Below, one piece after another: positions 8,483 through 16,561 of a DNA stretch of 35,657 bases (within the stretch, counting starts at the first letter, position 1; each line of letters starts with the position of its first letter). The stretch comes from Streptomyces adustus (GTDB lineage: Bacteria > Actinomycetota > Actinomycetes > Streptomycetales > Streptomycetaceae): the NCBI RefSeq assembly GCF_009377175.1, contig NZ_VJZD01000081.1:1-35657 (forward strand), written 5' to 3'. The notes under the pieces are model-generated. The model worked only from the letters and a program-made list of their open reading frames with translations, was not told the DNA's origin and ran no database searches. A program made the position numbers and the translations under genes.

Positions 8483-8790
8483 GAGAAACCGTCCGGCGCT
8501 TGAAATCTGGCAATGGGCAGAGGGCAGATACACCCCATCTTGCCTGACGGCTACCCCTCGGGGGAAACGCGTTCCGCCGAGGGGCTGTGACCTGGGGGTT
8601 CCGCCGCCGATCTCCGTGGCCCACCTGTCACTGTCGGTCGCCATCGGCGCCCCTCGGACGGCCGGCCCAGCCCTGGCGCACTCGACCGACAGCGGCACCC
8701 TCGACACGCCCCGCCCGAACCTCAGCCGACGACAGTCAGCCACGACGGCGGGTGCGCCGACCGAAGCAAGCTGAACCCGATCGACGAGCG
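8483..8790. other. Gene-free region upstream of ettA
   Basis: 308 bp between the ettA start and the stop of the next leftward gene. It must contain the ettA promoter, but no convincing -35/-10 pair was identified. The open reading frame on the ettA strand continues through most of it with no domain similarity and is not called. No repeats were seen. Confidence 0.5.
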
Positions 8791-9246
8791 TCACCTGGCT
8801 TGTGTTCCCGCTACGACGGCTACGGCCCAGTGGATGTCGGACCCGTCGACCCGCATGGAGAGGTTCTGCGGCTTTCCGCGATCGGTGTGGACGCGGCCGA
8901 CCGTCACCGGGGTGCCGCATTTGACCTCGCTGGGATCCTCGTCGTGAGAGCCGTAGTGGATACTCACAGTCCCCTTGCCGGTGCACAGAGCGTGAATGCT
9001 GTAGACGCCTTCGGTCGGCGTGAAGGGCGGCAGGTCCTCGCTATGACTTCCCTGGGTGACGGGAACGAGGAAGCTGGGCTTCTGCGGGAGAGCGAGAGAG
9101 TCCTGGGGATTCTTCGGAGAAGCGGGACCCGAGGGCGCTTTGGCTGCTGCGGAGGTGGCGGGCTGAGCACTGTCTTCGGCCCGAGCAGAGCATGCCGACA
9201 GGAGCAGAAGAAATAAAAGGACCGGCATGGGCGCGACTGGACGCAT
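8791..9246 (-). CDS. Small putative lipoprotein with a TTA codon
   Basis: 151 aa. The N-terminal MRPVAPMPVLLFLLLLSAC fits a lipoprotein signal, with lipobox LLSAC and the lipidated Cys near residue 19. A Ser/Ala/Pro-rich spacer follows (about 25-60), then a small domain containing two further Cys (ALCTGKGTVSIHYGSHDEDPSEVKCGTP). I do not recognise the family. The ATG at 9246 is preceded by AAGGAGA at good spacing. Codon 11 is TTA (nt 9216-9214), rare in Streptomyces and read by the bldA tRNA, so translation may be developmentally controlled. Base composition is visibly lower in GC than the neighbours, hinting at later acquisition. It probably sits on the outer face of the membrane. Confidence 0.75.
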   Translation of the reverse strand: MRPVAPMPVLLFLLLLSACSARAEDSAQPATSAAAKAPSGPASPKNPQDSLALPQKPSFLVPVTQGSHSEDLPPFTPTEGVYSIHALCTGKGTVSIHYGSHDEDPSEVKCGTPVTVGRVHTDRGKPQNLSMRVDGSDIHWAVAVVAGTQAR

Positions 9247-9700
9247 ACGGTTTCTCCTTGGCCACAGACGTGCGCGCCTCAGCCAGTTGGACCGATCGAG
9301 GCGCGCGAGGATGAAGTACCTGTCAGTTCGCCAGGTGCCTGCTACTTGATGACCCAGACCTCTCCGGCTGAATCTCTGCGGCGCCTTTCGGTGTTGGTCG
9401 AGTGCCGCCCTCAGCTTCTTCGCAGGGCTGATGGTTATGCACGGGGCCGCCTTCCGATCCCGGATGTCATGCCGATGACGGCCTTGGCCGCCAGGCCTGC
9501 TCCAACAGCGGGGAGGAGAACCAGATACGAAATTGGTCCGACCTCGGCGCCCTCAGCCCGTATCCAGCGGTCGCGGAGTCGACCGCCGGACAGGCAATTC
9601 GCGGTCGGCTTCGTTGTGCTGTTCTTCGGTCGCCGGTTGCGCAGAGCGGCCGAAGGGGAACCGCGGCGCGCCGTGGCGACCCGGGACCGAGGTGCTCCTG
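9247..9700. other. Gene-free region, possibly with a coding remnant
   Basis: 454 bp between the lipoprotein start and the stop of the thioester-domain gene. On the minus strand a frame without a start runs from about 9660 to a TAA at 9437-9435, and its last part reads as a hydrophobic segment (GPISYLVLLPAVGAGLAAKA). This could be the tail of a decayed membrane-protein gene or chance. The GC content is lower than around it. No RNA gene, repeat or clear terminator was seen. Confidence 0.3.
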
Positions 9701-11113
9701 TCAGCCCTGGGTCGGGGTCTGCCTCCGGCCGATGAGGATCAGCGCCGCGCCGCCGATGACGACCAGGCCGATGGCCACGCCGACGATCAGCGGGGTCGCG
9801 CCGGAGCCGCCGGTCTCGGCGAGGTTCGGGCCGGTGGAGGTGCCGCCGACCGTGGCCGGGCTGGGCTCGCTGAGCGTCCGCACGGCGTTCCCGCCGACGA
9901 CGCCCTGGGTCTTGCAGTCGAGAACGCCGGTGAACCTCTTCTGGAAGCCGGCCTGGCCGTCGATCGTGAAGCCGTAGGCCTGGTCCTCCTGGAGGGGGAT
10001 CGTCACCGTCCGCGAGACCCCCGCCGGAATGCTGTACTCGGTGCCCATCAGCTCGAAGGTGAAGACCTCGTCGCCCTTGTTGGCCACGGTGACGTCGACC
10101 CCGCCCTTGGCGCAGTTCTTCGCCGCCGACAGGGCGGGTATCGGGCCCAGCGCCGCCCAGGCCGCGCTGGCCGTCGCCGAGACCGTCGACTCGCTGGAGC
10201 CGGCCAGGATCTGCGTCTGGCTCCTGGACTCGGAGGTGAAGGCCCGGCCGACCGGGACGGTGGTCGAGGCCTGCACGGTCAGGTCGGCCGACCCGTCCGC
10301 GGCGCCCTCGGGCACGTCGAAGAACAACTGGCTGCCGTCCTGCGCGGACGTGACGGCCTTGCCGTCCTTGCCGACGATCCGCACCCCGCTCATGGCCGGG
10401 TCCGAGGCCGGGGTCACCGTCACGCTGTCGGCGTCGGTGTGCACCGTCACCGGACCGAGCAGGCCTCCGGGGTGACCGGAGACCGCGGGCGGGTCGAGGG
10501 TCAGCGACGCCTCGGGCTCGGCGACGGTACGGGCGGCCTTCTGGAGGTAGTCGGCGAGCTTCTCGGCCTGCGGGTCGATGGCGTCCACGTCGGCGGCGTC
10601 CGAGTAGCGCCAGATGGCCACCTGGGTGCCGGCCGCCGCGTCCTGCTCGGTGAGGCCGGAGCCGATGCCCGCCGCCTCGGCGAGCGCGGCCAGGTCATTG
10701 ACCTGCGGGTAGGAGTTCCGGAGGATCCAGCTGATCCGGCCGGCGTCCTTGTTGGCGGCGAGCGATGTGCCGCTCCACGGCGTCTCGTGGTAGCTGGCGT
10801 CCCGCTGGGTGGGGTTGTGCAGGTCGACGCAGTACGTCTGGAGGGTGCCGCCGCCGTCGACGGACATCTCGAACAGCCCCGCCGACACCTGCTGGTCCCC
10901 GTTGTCGCCGTGGACCACCGCGCCGCCGTACGTCTTCAGACCGCCCATGGTGGCGATCGCTCCGCCCTGGTCCTGCGACGTCTCGGCGGCTGCGGCCGGA
11001 CCGGCGACGGCCACCGCACCGGCGGCGACCAGACCGGACACGAGCACCGCGGCGGCAGACCGGACCACCCCTCGCCGACGACGCAGAGACGACGCGGAGA
11101 GCGAAGAAAACAC
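9701..11113 (-). CDS. Thioester-domain surface protein with sortase signal (LAETG)
   Basis: 470 aa, secreted and wall-anchored. An Arg-rich N-terminus plus hydrophobic core and AAAAE form a signal peptide (1-43). The following domain has the two hallmarks of Gram-positive thioester domains: Cys95 in TYCVDL and Gln164 in TQVAIW, predicted to form an internal Cys-Gln thioester that can bind covalently to host or matrix amines. Beta-rich, Ig-like repeats follow. The C-terminus is a sorting signal: LAETG (431-435), a hydrophobic stretch and a short basic tail; Streptomyces class E sortases use LAxTG. The start is set at GTG 11113 (GAAGGGGAATTCT leader), not at further in-frame codons upstream. 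A possible ligand is another coat polymer. Confidence 0.85.
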   Translation of the reverse strand: MFSSLSASSLRRRRGVVRSAAAVLVSGLVAAGAVAVAGPAAAAETSQDQGGAIATMGGLKTYGGAVVHGDNGDQQVSAGLFEMSVDGGGTLQTYCVDLHNPTQRDASYHETPWSGTSLAANKDAGRISWILRNSYPQVNDLAALAEAAGIGSGLTEQDAAAGTQVAIWRYSDAADVDAIDPQAEKLADYLQKAARTVAEPEASLTLDPPAVSGHPGGLLGPVTVHTDADSVTVTPASDPAMSGVRIVGKDGKAVTSAQDGSQLFFDVPEGAADGSADLTVQASTTVPVGRAFTSESRSQTQILAGSSESTVSATASAAWAALGPIPALSAAKNCAKGGVDVTVANKGDEVFTFELMGTEYSIPAGVSRTVTIPLQEDQAYGFTIDGQAGFQKRFTGVLDCKTQGVVGGNAVRTLSEPSPATVGGTSTGPNLAETGGSGATPLIVGVAIGLVVIGGAALILIGRRQTPTQG

Positions 11114-11401
11114 AGAATTCCCCTTCGAGCAGGACCCGTTGACGTGGGGGGTATCGGTCCCACCAGCAGAATCAGCAGCCTTGACAGCTCTGCTCGGCAT
11201 CCTAAGGAAGAGCCACTACGCCTTTCTCTCGTCATATCGTCAGACAACCGATCCGACTCGGAATCGTTATCGCCGAGATCACCCCAGAGCGGGGCTTATC
11301 GACAAATCAACCGAGCCGTTCGAGGCGGGTCTTGGCGGAGTTCGCCGATAAGCCGCAGTTCGGCCCAGCCGGGGCATGCCGGGGCATCGGATGCCTTCAC
11401 A
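11114..11401. other. Intergenic region upstream of the thioester-domain gene
   Basis: 288 bp, relatively AT-rich for this genome, and probably holding the promoter of the leftward surface-protein gene. An 8-bp inverted repeat, GCTTATCG (11294-11301) and CGATAAGC (11346-11353), flanks 44 bp. It could be an operator or chance. No consensus -35/-10 pair could be assigned. Confidence 0.35.
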
Positions 11402-11875
11402 TCACGTCACCGCGGCCGGCTCCGCGGGCCGGTGCGTCGCCTCCGGACCGTCACCCTCGGCCGTCGTCTCCCAAGCGGGCTCCGGCCGGTCCGGTGGGCC
11501 GGCCGCGCCCGCCTCCGCCCGGCCCGTACGCCGGAACGCGCAGGTGCCCCGGGCCAGATCATGGCCGATGGCCACCGCGTCGATGTCCGCCGACGTCCGG
11601 CTCTGCCCGTCGCGCACCTCGGTACGCACCTTCAACCTGCCCTGCACGATCACGGGCTCCCCCACCGACAGGGACGCCGCCGCGTTCGTGGCGAGCTGGC
11701 GATTGGCCCACACCGTGAAGAAGTTGGTGTGCCCGTCGGTCCAGGCGCTCTTCTCGCGGTCCCAGTAACGCGAGGTCACCGCGAGCCGGAACCGCGCGGA
11801 CGGCCCGGAGGCCAGCTCCCGGTACACCGGCTGCGTGGCCACGTTGCCCACCGTGCACACGATCGTCTCGTTCAT
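11402..11875 (-). CDS. ssbB: Single-stranded DNA-binding protein, SsbB-type
   Basis: 157 aa. It has an N-terminal OB-fold of bacterial SSB (MNETIVCTVGNVAT, RFRLAVTSRYWD, TNFFTVWANRQLA, SVGEPVIVQGRLK; residues 1-110) and a variable, Ala/Pro-rich tail. The C-terminus ends in EPAAVT and lacks the acidic DDxIPF tip that recruits partner proteins in the main SsbA, as is known for the second Streptomyces SSB, which functions in chromosome segregation during sporulation. The ATG at 11875 is preceded by GGGAGGGG, which decides this start over a GTG 6 codons upstream. It lies 285 bp downstream of dynB in the same direction and may be in the same developmental transcript. Confidence 0.9.
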   Translation of the reverse strand: MNETIVCTVGNVATQPVYRELASGPSARFRLAVTSRYWDREKSAWTDGHTNFFTVWANRQLATNAAASLSVGEPVIVQGRLKVRTEVRDGQSRTSADIDAVAIGHDLARGTCAFRRTGRAEAGAAGPPDRPEPAWETTAEGDGPEATHRPAEPAAVT

Positions 11876-12112
11876 CGCGAACCCCTCCCTCACCCGGGCC
11901 CCCGGCCCGGTCCGACACGCGTACGGGCCCGTCCCGTACGGCTGCGTCCGCCGCGCCGGTCACGCTCACGCGCGTACCGCCGCCGCCTCGGTGACCGCGT
12001 CCGCGCGATCGCCGTGGCACCAGACTGCCTCCGTCGGGACGAGCCCGCCGAGCCCTGTGGGTCACCGTCCGCCTGTGGAGAACTCCCTCACCCGCAGGGG
12101 TGATCCGCTCCG

Positions 12113-12160
12113 CACCCCGGCACCCGGCACCGTCCTCACCCCGGCACCCGGCACCGTCCT
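12113..12160. repeat. Two tandem copies of a 24-bp repeat after dynB
   Basis: Two perfect 24-bp copies (12113-12136 and 12137-12160; each starts CACCCCGG and ends CCGTCCT). The second ends at the first base of the dynB stop codon. A third partial copy begins in the dynB 3' coding end. It is probably replication slippage in GC-rich DNA. No stem-loop of terminator form was found. Confidence 0.8.
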
Positions 12161-14340
12161 CACCGCGGCCCGGCGCCCACGCCCACGACCCGGCCGTACT
12201 GCTCCCGGACCTCCCGATGACGCAGCAGTTCCGCGGCCACCGGATCCAGCACCCGGGCCCGCCCGCAGCCCGCGGCGGCCTCCCTCAACCGCCGCTCCGC
12301 CTCCAGCCCGTACCGTTTCGCCGGTCCGCGCGCCGCCATCCGGCAGCCCCACTCGATCAGCGGACCGCCGACGATGCCGGCCAGCATCAACAGCACCGGC
12401 ACCCCCAGGTTCGGCGCCATGACCCCGGCGATCTGTCCCACCAGCCACAGCCCGCCCACGACCTGAAGCAGCGTCATGGCCGCCTGGGTCAGCACGGCCA
12501 GCGGCCACCAGCCCGGCCGCGGCGGCCGCCCGGGAGGCAGTCCGGCCCGCGCCGCCAGCTCGTCCAGCGCCTCGGACAACCCCTGGGACCCCCGCACGGC
12601 GGCCTCGCGCACCGCCTGCGCCCACGGCGTGGGCAGACCGTCCGACGCCCGTTCGGACACCCTGCGCACCGCCTGTTCGACCCGCTGCCTGGCCGTGCTC
12701 TCCTCGTCGGCCTGGGTCCGCTGCCCGAGGCGGCCCGTGGGGACCTGCTCCCCCCGGCCATGGAACCAGCGCCACAGCCGCAGCCAGGGCGTCCCGCACG
12801 CGCGGTTGGCGTTGCGCAGCCAGGCCCGTTCGGCCGCCTCGCCCGCCGCCGCGGCACCCACCGCGTCCGCCAGCCGGGCGGTGAACTCCTCCCGCGCCTC
12901 CTCGCTGAGCCCGCTGCGCCGCCCGGTCGCGTACACCGGTCGCAGCCGGACCGCGGCGGCGTCGACGTCGGCCGAGATCCGACGGGCCGCCGCCCCGCGC
13001 TCCGCCACGAACTGGCCCAGCGCCTCCCGCAGTTCGCCGACCCCGTCGCCGGTCAGCGCGGAGAGGGCGAGCACGGTCGCGCCCGGTTCGTCGTGCTCGC
13101 CGAGAGCGATCCCGTCCTCGTCGAGCAGCCGCCGCAGATCGTCGAGGACCAGGTCGGCGGCCTCCTCGGGCAGCCGGTCGATCTGGTTGAGGACGACGAA
13201 CATGACCTCCGCGTGTCCCGCCATGGGCCGCAGATAGCGCTCGTGCAGGACGGCGTCGGCGTACTTCTCGGGATCGACCACCCAGATCACCGCGTCGACC
13301 AGCGCCAGCACCCGGTCCACCTGCTCACGGTGCTGCACGGCCGCCGAGTCGTGGTCGGGCAGGTCGACCAGGACCAGCCCGCCCAGCAGCGCCTCGGCCT
13401 CCGCGCTCTGCAACGGGCGCCGCCGCAGCCGTCCCGGGATGCCGAGCCGGTCGATGAGGCCGGACGCGCCGTCGCTCCAGCTGCACACGATGGGGGCGGC
13501 GGTGGTCGGCCGCCGTACGCCCGTCTCCGAGATCGTCACCCCGGCGAGCACATTGAACAGCTGCGACTTCCCACTGCCGGTAGCGCCCGCGATGGCGACG
13601 ACCGTGTGCTGCCCGGAGAGCCTGCGTCGCGCCGCCGACTCGTCCAGCACCCGGCCGGCCTCGGAGAGTGTCTTGCTGTCGAGCCGGGCCCGGGAGAGCC
13701 CCACGAGCTCCCGCAGCGCGTCCAGCCGCGAGCGCAGCGGGCCGTCGTAGGCGAGCGGGGCGGGGATACGCGTCGGCTGCGCCCGTTTCTCGACGCCACC
13801 GACGCCGGCCTCGGCGGCGGCCTCCTCGATCGCCCGGCGCGCGATCAGCCCGTCGTCCCAGGCCCCGGAGGAATCCCCACGGTCCTCGCGCCCGGCGTGC
13901 TCCTTCTCGTCCGCACGGTCGATCCGGTCCGCGGGATCCCCACGGCCCGTACGGTCCCTGCGGTCCTCGGACCCCTCGGGGTCCTGGCGGTCTCCGCGGT
14001 CCGCACCGCCCCCCTGACCGGTCGGCACCACGTGATCCACATGATCCACGTGAATCACGTCGATCAAGTGATCCATGCGGTTGAAGGCGTCCCCGCGGCC
14101 GGTACGACCTGCGCGATCCCCATGACCGGTGTGACCCGCGTACCCCACGCGCTCCTCGAATCGCTCGTCGCCGACGGCATCGGGCATCTGACGCACTCCC
14201 TCCGGCCGCCCTCTCCCGGCGCCCGCCGGGATGTCCTGACCGGTCCCCTCCCGCGCGGGCGGCCCCGACGGCTGCCCAGGGCCCTGCCCCCCGCCGTGAT
14301 CGGCATGTTCCGTGTGGTCCTGGTCGGCGACGGCGGTCAC
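12160..14340 (-). CDS. dynB: Dynamin-like GTPase DynB (membrane-embedded partner)
   Basis: 726 aa. Residues 1-165 are low-complexity and rich in Gly, Asp, Arg and His, including a DHLIDVIHVDHVDH stretch, and are probably disordered. The GTPase domain has P-loop GATGSGKS (252-259), switch RRPTTAAP, a G3-like DLPD (326-329) instead of DxxG, and G4 NQID. A helical stalk follows, and two adjacent membrane segments (about 613-640 and 643-661) form the paddle. In Streptomyces, DynA and DynB stabilise FtsZ rings at sporulation septa, and the membrane hairpin fits DynB. GTG start at 14340, 3 nt after the dynA stop, with its SD (AAGGAGAGG) inside dynA: tight translational coupling. Confidence 0.85.
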   Translation of the reverse strand: MTAVADQDHTEHADHGGGQGPGQPSGPPAREGTGQDIPAGAGRGRPEGVRQMPDAVGDERFEERVGYAGHTGHGDRAGRTGRGDAFNRMDHLIDVIHVDHVDHVVPTGQGGGADRGDRQDPEGSEDRRDRTGRGDPADRIDRADEKEHAGREDRGDSSGAWDDGLIARRAIEEAAAEAGVGGVEKRAQPTRIPAPLAYDGPLRSRLDALRELVGLSRARLDSKTLSEAGRVLDESAARRRLSGQHTVVAIAGATGSGKSQLFNVLAGVTISETGVRRPTTAAPIVCSWSDGASGLIDRLGIPGRLRRRPLQSAEAEALLGGLVLVDLPDHDSAAVQHREQVDRVLALVDAVIWVVDPEKYADAVLHERYLRPMAGHAEVMFVVLNQIDRLPEEAADLVLDDLRRLLDEDGIALGEHDEPGATVLALSALTGDGVGELREALGQFVAERGAAARRISADVDAAAVRLRPVYATGRRSGLSEEAREEFTARLADAVGAAAAGEAAERAWLRNANRACGTPWLRLWRWFHGRGEQVPTGRLGQRTQADEESTARQRVEQAVRRVSERASDGLPTPWAQAVREAAVRGSQGLSEALDELAARAGLPPGRPPRPGWWPLAVLTQAAMTLLQVVGGLWLVGQIAGVMAPNLGVPVLLMLAGIVGGPLIEWGCRMAARGPAKRYGLEAERRLREAAAGCGRARVLDPVAAELLRHREVREQYGRVVGVGAGPR

Positions 14341-14343
14341 CGG

Positions 14344-15951
14344 TCACCTCTCCTTCTGAAGTACGGACAGCGCGGCGATGAGTTCGGCCTGGGGCTCGAC
14401 GTGGATGTCGAGCCCGTCGAGCGGCGCGAGCCGACGCTCGCGTTCGGTCTGGAGCACCCGGTCCACATACGTGGTGAGCAGCCGCCCGCCCCGGTCGCGC
14501 AGCCGCAGGGCGCCGTGCGCGCCGATCCGCTCCGCGAGCCGCTCGCCCGCGTTGCGCGCCCTGCGGCCGCCCAGCAGGACGGTGGCGACCAGCGCGGAGA
14601 CCGCCTCCGGATCGGCGGCGGCGCCACGGTCGAGATCGCGCAACTCCTCCTCGGCGCACTCCTCGATCTCGCGCCGCCAGCGTCGTACGGCCACCCCGAT
14701 CCGGTGCTCGGCGTTCTCGGGCGTCGGGTCGTGTTCCGCCAGCCCGGGGGCGCCCGCCGCGGGCTCGCGCCGCCAGGCCTCGTCGATACGTTCGTCGGCG
14801 GCCGTCACGGCGCACAGCAGAAGTGCGCCGAGGCTCTCGACGAGGGCGTCGAAGAGTTCACCCGCCGTGCAGTCGAGCGGGAAGGCCCGCCACCGCTTCA
14901 GGGCGCCGCCGGCGAGCACGGCGCCGCTCTGGAGCCGTCCCCGTACGCGGTTGTGCTCGCTGTCGTAGGCCCCCTCGACGGCGGCGGTGAGCCGCAGGGC
15001 GGCCGCGTGCTGGGCCGCGGCGGCGCCGGCGAGCTCGGGCATCCGCGACTTGAGGGAGTCGAGGACGCCGTGCGCCGTTCGGGCCACGACGTCCTGCCGG
15101 GCGACGGGGTCCTGGGCGTGCTGGATCAGCCAGGCCCGCAGGGCGGCCACCGCGGTGGCCGGGAGCAGGCCGCCGCCCCAGGCCGACTCGGGCAGCTCGG
15201 GCACGGTGAAGCGCGGTACGTGGCCCAGCCCGGCCTTGGTGAGCAGGGCACCGTACTGCCGCGACACCTCCGACACCACCTGGTGCGGCACTCGGTCGAG
15301 CACGGTCACCAGGGTGACGCGGTACTCCTTGGCGGTACGCAGCAGATGCCACGGCACGGCGTCGGCGTAACGAGCGGCCGTCGTGACCATCACCCAGATG
15401 TCGGCCGCGCAGATGAGCTCGGCGGCGAGGACCCGGTTCTCCGCCACCAGGGAGTCGATGTCGGGTGCGTCGAGGAGCGCGAGGCCGCGGGGCAGGGTCT
15501 CGGCGGTCTCGATGCGCAGGATGCGCTTGCCGTCCTCCCCGGGCGTGAGCAGTTCCTCGCCGGGGTCCTGGTGGGGTACCCACACACGCGTGAGGCCGGG
15601 CAGGACGCGCATGCCGCTGAACCAGTGATGGTCCTCCGGATGGCACACCAGAACGGGAGTCCGTGTCGTCGGCCGCAGCACCCCCGCCTCGCTGACCCGG
15701 CGTCCCACGAGCGAGTTGACGAGCGTCGACTTCCCGGCGCCGGTGGAACCCCCGATGACGGCCAGCACGGGTGCATGGGGCTCTCTCAACCGGGGCACCA
15801 AGTAGTCGTCGAGCTGGGCGAGCAGTTCGTCGCGGTTGGCACGCGCGCGCGGGGCCCCTGCCAGGGGCAGCGGAAAGCGTGCGGCGGCGACACGGTCGCG
15901 CAGGGCGGAGAGTGCGTCGAGCAGCTGAGGCCGTACGTCCAAGGTCACCAC
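14344..15951 (-). CDS. dynA: Dynamin-like GTPase DynA
   Basis: 535 aa from the chosen GTG at 15951 (GTG GTG ACC: MVTLDVRPQ); a GTG one codon later is equally possible. P-loop GSTGAGKS (68-75), switch LRPTTRTP (92-99), and DAPD (161-164) in place of DxxG, parallel to DynB. G4 is atypical (TVLDRVP). The remaining two-thirds is helical with many charged residues, as in a dynamin stalk, and has no clear transmembrane pair, so membrane recruitment probably depends on DynB. It is the first gene of the dynA-dynB unit. The frame stays open for 49 more codons upstream but without family-like sequence. No good SD was seen before the GTG. Confidence 0.84.
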   Translation of the reverse strand: MVTLDVRPQLLDALSALRDRVAAARFPLPLAGAPRARANRDELLAQLDDYLVPRLREPHAPVLAVIGGSTGAGKSTLVNSLVGRRVSEAGVLRPTTRTPVLVCHPEDHHWFSGMRVLPGLTRVWVPHQDPGEELLTPGEDGKRILRIETAETLPRGLALLDAPDIDSLVAENRVLAAELICAADIWVMVTTAARYADAVPWHLLRTAKEYRVTLVTVLDRVPHQVVSEVSRQYGALLTKAGLGHVPRFTVPELPESAWGGGLLPATAVAALRAWLIQHAQDPVARQDVVARTAHGVLDSLKSRMPELAGAAAAQHAAALRLTAAVEGAYDSEHNRVRGRLQSGAVLAGGALKRWRAFPLDCTAGELFDALVESLGALLLCAVTAADERIDEAWRREPAAGAPGLAEHDPTPENAEHRIGVAVRRWRREIEECAEEELRDLDRGAAADPEAVSALVATVLLGGRRARNAGERLAERIGAHGALRLRDRGGRLLTTYVDRVLQTERERRLAPLDGLDIHVEPQAELIAALSVLQKER

Positions 15952-16272
15952 ATGCGAAGAATGCCCAATTTCGGGGGATTTCTGAAGCACATAGGCATGC
16001 CTGCGCGCCGACGGAACACAAGGGACGGAAGGTACGACTGGGACAAGGGCACAGCCCAGGCATAACGAGTGCACAACACCCGTAGCGCGAGATGCCAAAA
16101 GCGATGCACGATTCGTACCTGCCTGCGATTATCAGGACCGCTTCACCGAACCTCCACATCGAGCCACGGAGGCGAAGCAACAGGGAGAAGGATCCGGGAG
16201 CCCTATCCTTGTCCCCGGCATCGTCACGGATCAGCCCGCACCCGGGCACCACGCACGAGGCCACCACACCAG
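15952..16272. other. dynA leader / tRNA upstream region
   Basis: 321 bp separating leftward dynA from the rightward tRNA gene, so it must contain two divergent promoters. No confident -35/-10 pairs were assigned, and no GACAC WhiA/WhiB-type site was spotted within the first 150 bp upstream of dynA. No coding sequence is called. Confidence 0.45.
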
Positions 16273-16348
16273 GCCCCCGTAGCTCAGTGGATAGAGCAGG
16301 CGCCTTCTAAGCGCTTGGCCGCAGGTTCGAGTCCTGCCGGGGGCGCCA
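16273..16348 (+). tRNA. tRNA-Arg (anticodon UCU)
   Basis: A full cloverleaf can be drawn: acceptor stem GCCCCCG / CGGGGGC, D-arm GCTC...GAGC, anticodon stem GGCGC / GCGCT around loop CTTCTAA with anticodon TCT at 16306-16308, a five-base variable region, T-arm GCAGG-TTCGAGT-CCTGC, and an encoded CCA at 16346-16348. It reads the rare AGA codon (and AGG by wobble) as arginine. It is followed directly by a strong terminator. tRNA-Arg genes are frequent integration targets, and the region to the right has lower GC. Confidence 0.97.
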
Positions 16349-16354
16349 GTCTCC

Positions 16355-16379
16355 GCCCTCCCCTTGGGGAGGGCTTTTT
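16355..16379 (+). terminator. Rho-independent terminator of the tRNA-Arg gene
   Basis: GCCCTCCCC, then TT, then GGGGAGGGC (9-bp stem), followed by TTTTT, 7 nt after the CCA end. This is a classical intrinsic terminator with a real T-run, rare in this window. Confidence 0.92.
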
Positions 16380-16561
16380 GCTGGTCGGAGCGGATCCCGG
16401 CCAACACGGCGAAGCCCCGGTCACTCCCCCGACGATCAAGGGGAAGTTCCGGGGCCATCCGGCTGTCACCGGGTTTTCGCGGGTGGCCGTGTCGAATACG
16501 TGTCGAAGCCTGCATGGAGAGGAGCCCGTGCCGCACTCGGGAGTGCGGATGGACTCGCGCG

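Noticed and set aside
6272..8503. Long plus-strand frame opposite ettA and the thioesterase
   Set aside because: Antisense shadow; no recognisable domains, whereas the minus strand holds full ABC-F motifs.
8483..8986. N-terminal extension of ettA upstream of the TTG
   Set aside because: No family similarity before MAEYIYTMRK; an Arg-rich and Pro-rich tract typical of non-coding GC-rich DNA.
11114..11200. In-frame extension of the thioester-domain protein to 11200
   Set aside because: The GTG at 11113 has a good SD and directly precedes a normal signal peptide.
12100..16065. Very long plus-strand frame (1321 codons) opposite dynA and dynB
   Set aside because: Shadow of third-position GC bias; composition rich in Arg/Pro/His with no domain, while the opposite strand encodes clear GTPases.
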